NCBI RefSeq assembly: GCF_045679555.1
Contig: NC_092096.1
Location: 20,374,688-20,438,687 of the forward strand
Reading direction: 5' to 3'
Length of the DNA stretch: 64,000 nucleotides
DNA from: Salvelinus alpinus
Lineage: Eukaryota; Chordata; Actinopteri; Salmoniformes; Salmonidae
Both the position numbers and the translations under genes were made by a program. The notes under the pieces are model-generated. The model saw only the letters and a program-made list of their open reading frames with translations. It did not search any database and had not been told where the DNA came from. Shown piece after piece: positions 23,301 through 64,000 of this stretch; positions within the stretch are counted from its first letter, which is position 1, and each line of letters begins with the position of its first letter.

Positions 23301-25193
23301 AGGATTCCTATTTGACTCAGCCATGCCTCCTTGCCCGTCCAACATTTCCCATCTCCCTCTCTTTTTCCCCTGCCCCGCTACAAAGTTTCTCCCTCCAGGC
23401 GATCACTGAGTCTGAGGTGCCAAAGGAGCTCCTTAAACTTGACCCCAATAAACCATCTGGATCAGATGGTTTAGACCCTTTCCTCTTTAAGGTTGCTGCC
23501 CCTATCATCGCCAAGCCTATCTCTGACCTTTTTAACATCTCTCCTCTCTGGGGAGGTTCCCATTGCTTGAAAGGCAGCCACGGTGCAATCTTTATTTAAA
23601 GGGGAGATCAAGCTGATCCTAAATGTTATAGGCCAATTTCTATTTTGCCCTGTTAATCAAAAGTGTTGGAAAAACTTGTCAATAATCAACTGACTGGCTT
23701 TCTTGATGTCTATAGTATTCTCTCTGGTATGCAATCTGGTTTCTGCTCAGGTTATGGATGTGTCACTGCAACTTTAAAAGGTCCTAAATGATGCCACCAT
23801 TGCCCTTGATTCTAAGCAATGTTGTGCTGCTATTTTTATTGACTTAGCCAAAGCTTTTGATACGGTAGACCATTCCATTCTTGTGGGCTGGCTAAGGAGT
23901 ATTGGTGTCTTTTTGGCCTGGTTTGTTAACTACCTCTCTCAAAGAGTGCAGTGTATAAAGTCAAAACATCTGCTGTCTCAGCCACTGCCTGTCACCAAGG
24001 GAGTGCCCCAAGGCTCAATCCTAGGCCCCATGCTCTTCTCAATTTACATCAACAACATAGCTCAGGCAGTAGAAAGCTCTCTCATCCATTTATATGCATA
24101 TGATACCGTCTTATACTCAGCTGGCCCCTCCCCGGGTTTTGTGTTAAATGCTCTACAACAAAGCTTTCTTAGCGTCCAACAAGCTTTCTCTACCCTTAAC
24201 CTTGTTCTGTACACCTCCAAAACAAAGGTCATGTGGTTTGGTAAGAAGAATCCTCCTCTCCCCATCGGTGTGATTACTACCTCTGAGGGTTTAGAGCTCG
24301 AGGTAGTCACCGGATAGAAGTACTTGGGAGTATGGCTAGACGGTTACACTGTCCTTCTCTCAGCACATATCAAAGCTGCTGTCTAAGGTTAAATCTAGAC
24401 TTGGTTTCTTCTATCGTAATCGCTCCTCTTTTACCCCAGCTGCCAAACTAACCCTGATGCAGATGACCATCCTACCCATGCTAGATTACGGAGACGTAAT
24501 TTATAGATCGGCAGGTAAGGGTGCTCTCGAGCGGTTAGATGTTCTTTTCCATTCGGCCATCAGATTTGCCACCAATGCTCTTTATAGGACACAATACTGC
24601 ACTCTATACTCCTCTGTATACTGGTCATCTTTGTATACCTGTCGCAAGACCCACTGGTTGATGCTTATTGATAAAACCCTCTTAGGCCGCACTCCCCCCT
24701 GTCTGAGATACCTACTGCAGCCCTCATCCTCCACATACAACACCCATTCTGCCAGTCACATTCTGTTTAAAGTCCCCAAAGCATCCATGGGTCGCTCCTC
24801 TTTTCAGTTTGCTGCAGCTAGAGACTGGAACGAGCTGCGAAAAACACAGTTGTGGCTGCTTCGCGTGATGTATTGTTGTCTCTACTTTCTTGCCCTTTAT
24901 GCTGTTGTCTGTGCCCAATAATGTTTGTACCATGTTTTGTGCTGCTACGATGTTGTGCTGCTGCCATGTTGTGTTGCTACCATGTTGCTGCCATGTTATG
25001 TGGTTGTCTTAGGTCTATCTTTATGTAGTTCTATCGTGTTGTGTGTTTTGTTCTATATTTTCTTATATTATTTATTTATTTTTAATCCCATGCCCCCGTC
25101 CCCGCAGGAGGCCTTTTGCCTTTTGGTAGGCCGTCATTGTAAATAAGAATTTGTTCTTAACTGACTTGCCTAGTTAAATAAAGGTTAAAAAAA
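20400..25193 (+). mobile_element. L2/Rex1-like LINE, near full length, inactive
   Basis: After a 5' region (about 20400-21800) come endonuclease pieces: VITETWLRKSV (21855), GYNLRRQDRSSEGGGVAIFT, CYRPPSVPA and GDLNWDM (22071-22274). After a nested LTR come reverse transcriptase motifs: DPNKPSGSDGLDP (23437), FIDLAKAFDTVDHS (23835), GVPQGSILGPMLFSIYINNI (23999), and LDYGDVIYRS (24480). The catalytic YxDD box reads YAYDT (about 24090), so the second-position aspartate pair is lost. Several frameshifts and stops also break the frame. The 3' tail GTCATTGTAAATAAGAATTT ... TAAATAAAGGTTAAA ends at about 25190 and is shared with the SINE at 29254. Confidence 0.85.
22610..22991 (-). mobile_element. 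solo LTR inside the LINE (target duplication GGCAG)
   Basis: 382 bp, ends GTGACA, flanked by GGCAG at 22605-22609 and 22992-22996. It shares its right-end sequence with the LTR at 18059. It sits in the LINE between the endonuclease and reverse transcriptase regions, so it is younger than the LINE. Confidence 0.8.
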
Positions 25194-25194
25194 C

Positions 25195-25496
25195 AAGTGG
25201 AGACAGGTTAAAGAGGATTTTTAAGCCTTGATACAATTGAGACATGGATTGTGTATGTGTGCAACTCAGTGGGTGAATGACCAAGACAAAAGATTTAAGT
25301 GCCTTTGAACAGAGTATTGTAGTAGGTGCCAGGCGCACCGGTTTGTGTCGAGAACTGCAACGCTGCTGGGTTTTTCATGCTCAACAGTTCCCTGTGTGTA
25401 GCAAGAATGGTCCACCACCCAAAGGACATCCAGCCAACTTGACACAACTGCGGAAAGCATTGGAGTCAATTGAGGCTGTTCTGAGGGCAAAAGGGT
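25195..25496 (+). mobile_element. right part of the split Tc1/mariner-like repeat
   Basis: Reads GGAGACAGGTTAAAGAGGAT and then a transposase-like N-terminus (TKDLSAFEQSIVVGARRTGL, about 25280-25340) with later CTGTTCTGAGGGCAAAAGGG. It lacks the usual right terminus. It appears to be the continuation of 19710-19818. Confidence 0.6.
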
Positions 25497-26100
25497 GAGG
25501 ACCCTCCATCCATCATGTAGGTCTAGGGTTGTCAACATCACACCCCAGCCTTCCCTGTTCCTCTAAAGGTCATCACCCTCTCTCAACCCCAGTCTCCATT
25601 TATCTTCTCTGCCTCAGTGGCCAGCTGCCTGTCTCTGGCTCTCTGCCTTACACAATGTCATCCAGCCCTGACCCGCTGCACCGCATTGATGCTCCTATTT
25701 ACAGTGCACTTACTAGATTTGTAGCATCCTGTGCCACCACTGTCAATCCTCAATAATAGTAATAGCTTAATACGGACAAAGGGTGGCGCTGTAATGTCAG
25801 AATTCAGCGTCGTCGTCGTTATGAGGGCCTTGAAAAAAATGTATGAAAATTGTATGAAGGATGTAATAATGACAATTGCCATTGACATTACATATAAACA
25901 TGCACACTTGTCCTACTACATATGGGCTTTGCATGAGCTATTCTTACACTTTTTCATCGACTTTTTAAATGAATTTAGTCTAATAAATATGATGTAGCGG
26001 TAGTATGAACACGCCCATTAAAATACAGAACAAAGGCATAGCAGTAGGTAGTAGTTTGAGATGTAATAAGTGATTAAGAAAGCCCTATCTGTGTTTTATT
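25497..26100. other. upstream intergenic region, no gene recognised
   Basis: No recognisable exon. It contains a C-rich stretch (25540-25740) of unknown nature. Confidence 0.4.
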
Positions 26101-26275
26101 TTGAAAAACAAGAAAACCCGGAAACTGATGGAAACAACTTCCGTTCCTTACTGCCTGAATGGTATGTGGAGAGAACGGCAACTTTAGACCGGGAAGTGGG
26201 GCATCTAAATCAAATCTAGCTAGCTAACTTTTCAAGTATACCTTAGCTTCCTGTTGACCATTGTATGAGGCCGAG
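26101..26275 (+). promoter_or_regulatory. TATA-less promoter and 5' UTR of the TIN2-like zinc-finger gene
   Basis: Several ETS-type core motifs lie within 100 bp: CCCGGAAAC (26117), ACTTCCG (26137), GGGAAGTG (26191). There is no TATA box. A related CCGGAA motif also precedes the second exon-1 copy (near 36285). The 5' end is not determined. Confidence 0.45.
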
Positions 26276-35482
<9,207 letters not shown>

Positions 35483-36290
35483 AATGTACTTTCTTTTAAC
35501 TCTAATGTTTCTTTGTATTGTTATTCATTTCATGACAGTACAGTGGGGAAAGTAGTGAGGGAGAAAGACAGAAAGAAGGGTAGAGAAGGGGCTTGAACCC
35601 TCGTCACCAAGCATTACCACTCTTTTAGACTCTGGCATTTGAGTTCTTGTTGTGTACTATAAATAAAAACACAGGTTTAACACCTCAGGTTTGAATTAAT
35701 ATTCTAATTTTCAGCTTTGTTTCACCATTACATCGATAATTTCAATAGCTAATTTGTAGTATGTACAGTAAAGGATGAAACATGTAAACTGTTCTCAAGT
35801 TCTCAAATAACCCCAACATTGCATTTTATGATCATGGCAATAATAAAGGAGGACATAAAAATATCCATGTGTATTCATATTTGTAACTTTTGGAAAATAT
35901 ACACTTCATAGAGAAGTCAACCAATGCTTGCAAAAATATCTGTTTTATTAGGATCCTTCAGGATCATTACCGGTTAAACTGGAACAAAATGATGAATTAC
36001 GTTTGATTTTACTGCAAGGTAGGCTAATCCCTGGAAAGGTCCTTTGCAGGAAGGGTATTCGGCAAAGGCTATTGACATTTTTATTTGACAGTTTCATGAT
36101 ATTTACGCACTTCCCGGTGGGTTTTCTTAATTGTAATAATTATCAAAGGGTATGGCTAAGTTATAGTAAAAGTTCCAATATGGCAAACCAAGTTAGTAAC
36201 TGAATTTGCTGGCAAATATGTCTTTCTAATGTACAACTTCACGGGGATTTGTTATTCAGAAATTTGTGGGCGGTAAACGCAACCGGAAAT
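35483..36290. other. 3' UTR and intergenic region
   Basis: Candidate polyadenylation signals at 35662-35667 and near 35842 lie within 360 nt of the stop. Beyond that I see no gene until the exon-1 copy at 36426. Confidence 0.5.
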
Positions 36291-36425
36291 TGAACGGACT
36301 AAATTCACTGTCACACTGCTACTGAAGATAAGGTTTAAAACTTGCAAGCCTTTAAATGGATAAATCATAGCTGTCACACTTAGCAACATTTAATGTTTTT
36401 GGGGTGAATATGGTATGAGGACGAG

Positions 36426-36450
36426 ATGGACGAGAATCCTGACGAAAATG
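36426..36450 (+). CDS. second copy of exon 1 of the TIN2-like zinc-finger gene (partial)
   Basis: ATGGACGAGAATCCTGACGA encodes MDENPDEN plus one base before GTATTG, the same length class and phase as the exon at 26276 (MQSQDPCEN). The shared surroundings include TATGAGG just before the ATG and GATGTTCAACATGGCGTAT downstream (26378 and 36507), so this is duplicated DNA, not chance. The donor is weaker. No further exons of this copy are visible before the assembly gap. Confidence 0.55.
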
Positions 36451-37123
36451 GTATTGTGGATTTTGTTAACTAAAATGGTGTGCTTGATGTTGTGGTGTGC
36501 TTGATGTTCAACATGGCGTATCCTTGCTAAATTTGCATTTGTTGTTATTTTAGCATGCTAGGAATGTGAGGACTAGTATTTCAGAATCATCCACTGTTAT
36601 GTTTTGTAAGGGATAGCCTGTTTTAATAATAATTGATTGGATATATGTAGTTATTCAGCACGCTTTGCATTGTAGGAGAACATAGAGACCTAACGTTACC
36701 CTGACAAGAATGCATTGTTTTTACCCCAAATAAATAATCTGTCTTTTTAAACATATTTGAAACTAATCGGGTGCGCGTTGTTGGCTTGTGCATGCAGTTC
36801 GAACGTTTGGGGCATCACCATAGGTTTAATTGTCTGTTATTTGAAATCTGCTACATTTTAGTAAATATTTTAAACATGTATTTGAAGCAGCTCTGTTTTA
36901 TGTTCAATTTAACTTTGAATCTGTTAATTATTCAATCAGGGTTGCGGCTCATATCAATTTCGTTAGTCCCGCACTGTATGTAGATGCTGCGATTGGGCTC
37001 CTTGGGACGTCCTTACCCTTACTTTATTACATTTAAACTTAAATGGGGTGACGTCAGAGTTGGACGTCCCAATGGTCCCTTTTATACTGAACAAAACTTT
37101 AAACGCAACATGTAACGTTAGTG

Positions 37124-37223
37124 NNNNNNNNNNNNNNNNNNNNNNNNNNNNNNNNNNNNNNNNNNNNNNNNNNNNNNNNNNNNNNNNNNNNNNNNNNNNN
37201 NNNNNNNNNNNNNNNNNNNNNNN
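37124..37223. other. assembly gap of exactly 100 N
   Basis: A run of 100 undefined bases, a conventional placeholder for a gap of unknown size, directly against the start of the 43-bp array. Confidence 0.98.
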
Positions 37224-40200
37224 CTGTTCCCATCGGCCCATAACTCTGCTCCTGGTACCATAGTTACTGTTCCCATCGGCCCATAACTCTGCTCCTGGTA
37301 CCATAATTACTGTTCCCATCGGCCCATAACTCTGCTCCTGGTACCATAGTTACTGTTCCCATCGGCCCATAACTCTGCTCCTGGTACCATAGTTACTGTT
37401 CCCATCGGCCCATAACTCTGCTCCTGGTACCATAATTACTGTTCCCATCGGCCCATAACTCTGCTCCTGGTACCATAGTTACTGTTCCCATCGGCCCATA
37501 ACTCTGCTCCTGGTACCATAATTACTGTTCCCATCAGCCCATAACTCTGCTCCTGGTACCATAGTTACTGTTCCCATCGGCCCATAACTCTGCTCCTGGT
37601 ACCATAATTACTGTTCCCATCGGCCCATAACTCTGCTCCTGGTACCATAGTTACTGTTCCCATCGGCCCATAACTCTGCTCCTGGTACCATAATTACTGT
37701 TCCCATCGGCCCATAACTCTGCTCCTGGTACCATAATTACTGTTCCCATCGGCCCATAACTCTGCTCCTGGTACCATAGTTACTGTTCCCATCGGCCCAT
37801 AACTCTGCTCCTGGTACCATAATTACTGTTCCCATCGGCCCATAACTCTGCTCCTGGTACCATAATTACTGTTCCCATCGGCCCATAACTCTGCTCCTGG
37901 TACCATAATTACTGTTCCCATCGGCCCATAACTCTGCTCCTGGTACCATAATTACTGTTCCCATCGGCCCATAACTCTGCTCCTGGTACCATAGTTACTG
38001 TTCCCATCGGCCCATAACTCTGCTCCTGGTACCATAATTACTGTTCCCATCGGCCCATAACTCTGCTCCTGGTACCATAGTTACTGTTCCCATCGGCCCA
38101 TAACTCTGCTCCTGGTACCATAGTTACTGTTCCCATCGGCCCATAACTCTGCTCCTGGTACCATAATTACTGTTCCCATCGGCCCATAACTCTGCTCCTG
38201 GTACCATAATTACTGTTCCCATCGGCCCATAACTCTGCTCCTGGTACCATAGTTACTGTTCCCATCGGCCCATGACTCTGCTCCTGGTACCATAATTACT
38301 GTTCCCATCGGCCCATAACTCTGCTCCTGGTACCATAGTTACTGTTCCCATCGGCCCATAACTCTGCTCCTGGTACCATAGTTACTGTTCCCATCGGCCC
38401 ATAACTCTGCTCCTGGTACCATAATTACTGTTCCCATCGGCCCATAACTCTGCTCCTGGTACCATAATTACTGTTCCCATCAGCCCATAACTCTGCTCCT
38501 GGTACCATAATTACTGTTCCCATCGGCCCATAACTCTGCTCCTGGTACCATAGTTACTGTTCACATCGGCCCATAACTCTGCTCCTGGTACCATAATTAC
38601 TGTTCCCATCGGCCCATAACTCTGCTCCTGGTAACATAATTACTGTTCCCATCGGCCCATAACTCTGCTCCTGGTACCATAATTACTGTTCCCATCGGCC
38701 CATAACTCTGCTCCTGGTACCATAGTTACTGTTCCCATCGGCCCATAACTCTGCTCCTGGTACCATAGTTACTGTTCCCATCGGCCCATAACTCTGCTCC
38801 TGGTACCATAATTACTGTTCCCATCGGCCCATAACTCTGCTCCTGGTACCATAATTACTGTTCCCATCGGCCCATAACTCTGCTCCTGGTACCATAATTA
38901 CTGTTCCCATCGGCCCATAACTCTGCTCCTGGTACCATAATTACTGTTCCCATCGGCCCATAACTCTGCTCCTGGTACCATAATTACTGTTCCCATCGGC
39001 CCATAACTCTGCTCCTGGTACCATAATTACTGTTCCCATCGGCCCATAACTCTGCTCCTGGTACCATAATTACTGTTCCCATCGGCCCATAACTCTGCTC
39101 CTGGTACCATAGTTACTGTTCCCATCGGCCCATAACTCTGCTCCTGGTACCATAGTTACTGTTCCCATCCACCCATAACTCTGCTCCTGGTACCATAATT
39201 ACTGTTCCCATCGGCCCATAACTCTGCTCCTGGTACCATAATTACTGTTCCCATCGGCCCATAACTCTGCTCCTGGTACCATAATTACTGTTCCCATCGG
39301 CCCATAACTCTGCTCCTGGTACCATAGTTACTGTTCCCATCGGCGCATAACTCTGCACCTGGTACCATAATTACTGTTCCCATCGGCCCATAACTCTGCT
39401 CCTGGTACCATAATTACTGTTCCCATCGGCCCATAACTCTGCTCCTGGTACCATAGTTACTGTTCCCATCGGCCCATAACTCTGCTCCTGGTACCATAGT
39501 TACTGTTCCCATCGGCCCATAACTCTGCTCCTGGTACCATAATTACTGTTCCCATCGGCCCACAACTCTGCTCCTGGTACCATAATTACTGTTCCCATCG
39601 GCCCATAACTCTGCTCCTGGTACCATAGTTACTGTTCCCATCGGCCCATAACTCTGCTCCTGGTACCATAGTTACTGTTCCCATCGGCGCATAACTCTGC
39701 TCCTGGTACCATAATTACTGTTCCCATCGGCCCATAACTCTGCTCCTGGTACCATAGTTACTGTTCCCATCGGCCCATAACTCTGCTCCTGGTACCATAG
39801 TTACTGTTCCCATCGGCCCATAACTCTGCTCCTGGTACCATAGTTACTGTTCCCATCGGCCCATAACTCTGCTCCTGGTACCATAATTACTGTTCCCATC
39901 GGCCCACAACTCTGCTCCTGGTACCATAGTTACTGTTCCCATCGGCCCATAACTCTCCTCCTGGTACCATAGTTACTGTTCCCATCGGCCCATAACTCTG
40001 CTCCTGGTACCATAGTTACTGTTCCCATCGGCCCATAACTCTGCTCCTGGTACCATAGTTACTGTTCCCATCGGCCCATAACTCTGCTCCTGGTACCATA
40101 ATTACTGTTCCCATCAGCCCATGACTCTGCTCCTGGTACCATAGTTACTGTTCCCATCGGCCCATAACTCTGCTCCTGGTACCATAGTTACTGTTCCCAT

Positions 40201-40410
40201 CGGCCCATAACTCTGCTCCTGGTACCATAGTTACTGTTCCCATCGGCCCATAACTCTGCTCCTGGTACCATAATTACTGTTCCCATCGGCCCATAACTCT
40301 GCTCCTGGTACCATAATTACTGTTCCCATCGGCCCATAACTCTGCTCCTGGTACCATAGTTACTGTTCCCATCCGCCCATAACTCTGCTCCTGGTACCAT
40401 AATTACTGTT
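37224..40410. repeat. 43-bp-unit minisatellite
   Basis: About 74 near-identical copies of a 43-bp unit containing CTGTTCCCATCGGCCCATAA, CTCTGCTCCTGGTACCATA. Almost the only difference is ATAATTA versus ATAGTTA, interspersed along the array. Very low divergence indicates recent expansion or strong homogenisation. It begins at the gap, so its true length is unknown. Confidence 0.98.
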
Positions 40411-40561
40411 CATCCCTCCTATGTTCTTATGTCCCATCCATTACGGCTCATTCAAGTGATTCAATTTGATACAGCAGACGTCTTGTTTGTGTGACACAGT
40501 CCTCCATGTTGTTGTGACTGTTGGCTAGTTAGCTCCATAGAGATAAATAGTTTATTATATA

Positions 40562-42167
<1,606 letters not shown>

Positions 42168-42420
42168 TAGTTAGCTCACTGTCTGACGCTGTGGGTTGTG
42201 TCATCGACATCGCCATGAGGGCGCAGCAGGGTGGTCTGCTTGTCTTCTCATGATGACTCACTTCCTCTGTGATGTCACGAGGCGTCGACAGCGCCATTGT
42301 ACCCAACCCTGTCCCTGTCCCAGCCACCACGTCACCCCCATTAGACCAATTATATTATAGACACAAATGATCACACAGCATATTTCACACCCTCACACAT
42401 ACACAGATACAGAAATACGC
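42168..42420. other. unassigned sequence between transposon and CA repeat
   Basis: Moderately GC-rich; I see no exon with a convincing splice frame. Confidence 0.4.
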
Positions 42421-42534
<114 letters not shown>

Positions 42535-42609
42535 TCCTTAACTAACTGTTAAAGGTACACCAGAAATCCATTTAGGACACAGAAATAAACTATCCTGGGA
42601 CCAGTGGGG

Positions 42610-44095
42610 AGTCAGCAGCATCATGTTAGAGGACTGAACTGATGAACTAGTAGAGCATCATGTTAGAGGACTGAACTGATGAACTAGTAGAGCATCATGT
42701 TAGAGGACTGAACTGATGAACTAGTAGAGCATCATGTTAGAGGACTGAACTGATGAACTAGTAGAGCATCATGTTAGAGGACTGAACTGATGAACTAGTA
42801 GAGCATCATGTTAGAGGACTGAACTGATGAACTAGTAGAGCATCATGTTAGAGGACTGAACTGATGAACTGAAGTAGAGCATCATGTTAGAGGACTGAAC
42901 TGATGAACTGAGGTAGAGCATCATGTTAGAGGACTTAACTGATAAACTAGTAGAGCATCATGTTAGAGGACTGAACTGATGAACTAGTAGAGCATCATGT
43001 TAGAGGACTGAACTGATGAACTAGTAGAGCATCATGTTAGAGGACTGAACTGATGAACTGAAGTAGAGCATCATGTTAGAGGACTGAACTGATGAACTGA
43101 GGTAGAGCATCATGTTAGAGGACTGAACTGATAAACTAGTAGAGCATCATGTTAGAGGACTGAACTGATGAACTAGTAGAGCATCATGTTAGAGGACTGA
43201 ACTGATGAACTAGTAGAGCATCATGTTAGAGGACTGAACTGATGAACTGAAGTAGAGCATCATGTTAGAGGACTGAACTGATGAACTGAGGTAGAGCATC
43301 ATGTTAGAGGACTGAACTGATAAACTAGTAGAGCATCATGTTAGAGGACTGAACTGATGAACTAGTAGAGCATCATGTTAGAGGACTGAACTGATGAACT
43401 AGTAGAGCATCATGTTAGAGGACTGAACTGATGAACTGAAGTAGAGCATCATGTTAGAGGACTGAACTGATGAACTAGTAGAGCATCATGTTAGAGGACT
43501 GAACTGATGAACTGAAGTAGAGCATCATGTTAGAGGACTGAACTGATGAACTGAAGTAGAGCATCATGTTAGAGGACTGGACTGATGAACTGAGGTAGAG
43601 CATCATGTTAGAGGACTGAACTGATGTACTAGTAGAGCATCATGTTAGAGGGCTGAACAGAGGAACTGAGGTAGAGCATCATGTTAGAGGACTGAACTGA
43701 TGAACTGAGGTAGAGCATCATGTTAGTGGACTGAACTGATGAACTAGTAGAGCATCATGTTAGAGGACTGAACTGATGAACTGAAGTAGAGCATCATGTT
43801 AGAGGACTGAACTGATGAACTAGTAGAGCATCATGTTAGTGGACTGAACTGATGAAATAAAGTAGAGCATCATGGTAGAGGACTGAACAGAGGGACGTCT
43901 CTCTAAAGTAGAGCATCATGTTAGAGGACTGAACTGAGGAACGTCTCTCTAAAGTAGAGCATCATGTTAGAGGGCTGAACAGAGGAACATCTCTCTAAAG
44001 TAGAGCATCATGGTAGAGGACTGAACAGAGGAACGTCTCTCTAAAGTAAAGCATCATGTTAGAGGGCTGAACAGAGGAACAGAGAGTTTAGGCTG
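42610..44095. repeat. about 37-bp minisatellite upstream of the first abcc9 exon seen
   Basis: About 38 copies built on GTAGAGCATCATGTTAGAGG followed by ACTGAACTGATGAACTA. Variants ending GAACTGAA, GAACTGAG and TAAACTAG recur in ordered groups of three or four, so multi-unit blocks were duplicated. The last units (43900-44095) are diverged, with CGTCTCTCTAAA. Confidence 0.96.
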
Positions 44096-44255
44096 AAGTA
44101 CTGCAGGCGTGCATTTCTGAGTGACATGGAAAATTCCTCACTCATCTCACACTCTCTCACTCTCTGTCCTTCTGTGTGTGACATCGTCTGGGTAGTGACG
44201 GGGTCTGGGTAGTGTCAGGTCTTGCTTTTTACCGTCCCCTACATCTGCTCTAACC

Positions 44256-44256
<1 letters not shown>

Positions 44257-44288
<32 letters not shown>
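44257..44288. repeat. (TG)n tract beside the 3' splice site
   Basis: A short GT run ending 13 bp before the first visible abcc9 exon, replacing much of the usual pyrimidine tract. Confidence 0.9.
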
Positions 44289-44289
<1 letters not shown>

Positions 44290-44300
44290 CTGTCTATCAG

Positions 44301-63980
<19,680 letters not shown>

Positions 63981-64000
63981 GTGAAATGCATTGTCAACAC

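Noticed and set aside
37224-40410. CRISPR-like regular repeats
   Set aside because: Units are contiguous with no unique spacers, and the genome is vertebrate.

Overview
The window looks like vertebrate, almost certainly salmonid, genomic DNA. Genes are split by GT-AG introns. The repeats are those I know from salmon and trout genomes: Tc1-like transposons with Sleeping Beauty-type ends, a tRNA-derived SINE sharing its 3' tail with a LINE, TG...CA solo LTRs and foldback MITEs. Very large minisatellites are everywhere. Species calls and family names come from memory of these families; no search was run.

Layout. 1-5.6 kb is one 29-bp-unit minisatellite. 5.6-8.8 kb holds two antisense LINE pieces, each with a solo LTR inside. 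9.7-13.9 kb carries a head-to-head pair of GIMAP (AIG1-family GTPase) genes sharing a promoter region of about 210 bp; the right-hand gene encloses a decayed extra GIMAP exon. 14.5-19.7 kb is gene-poor: a candidate LTR, a GIMAP pseudogene cut by a Tc1 derivative, and an inverted repeat holding a solo LTR. 19.7-25.5 kb is a nest of a split MITE, a hAT-like repeat and a full-length-scale but dead LINE. 26.3-35.5 kb is a seven-exon gene (1163 codons by my splice model) whose first six exons resemble the N-terminal domain of the shelterin protein TIN2 (TINF2) and whose last exon encodes 21 C2H2/C2HC zinc fingers. 36.4 kb has a second copy of that gene's first exon, followed by a 100-N assembly gap and a 43-bp-unit minisatellite. 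40.6-42.2 kb is a young Tc1-like element.

From 44.3 kb to the right edge are 17 consecutive exons of abcc9 (SUR2, the sulfonylurea-receptor subunit of K-ATP channels), covering TMD1 and NBD1 up to the linker after NBD1. Its 5' exons are not seen, so they, and the body of the second TIN2/zinc-finger gene, may be missing at the gap.

Most striking: (1) the TIN2-like domain joined to a zinc-finger array; (2) a 2.7-kb minisatellite in abcc9 whose unit is the 3' end of the coding exon plus its 5' splice site, giving roughly 65 copies of a splice donor; (3) a 3.5-kb, 21-bp-unit array directly before the Walker A exon in which each unit resembles a branch point plus 3' splice site; (4) the gap apparently removing parts of two genes.
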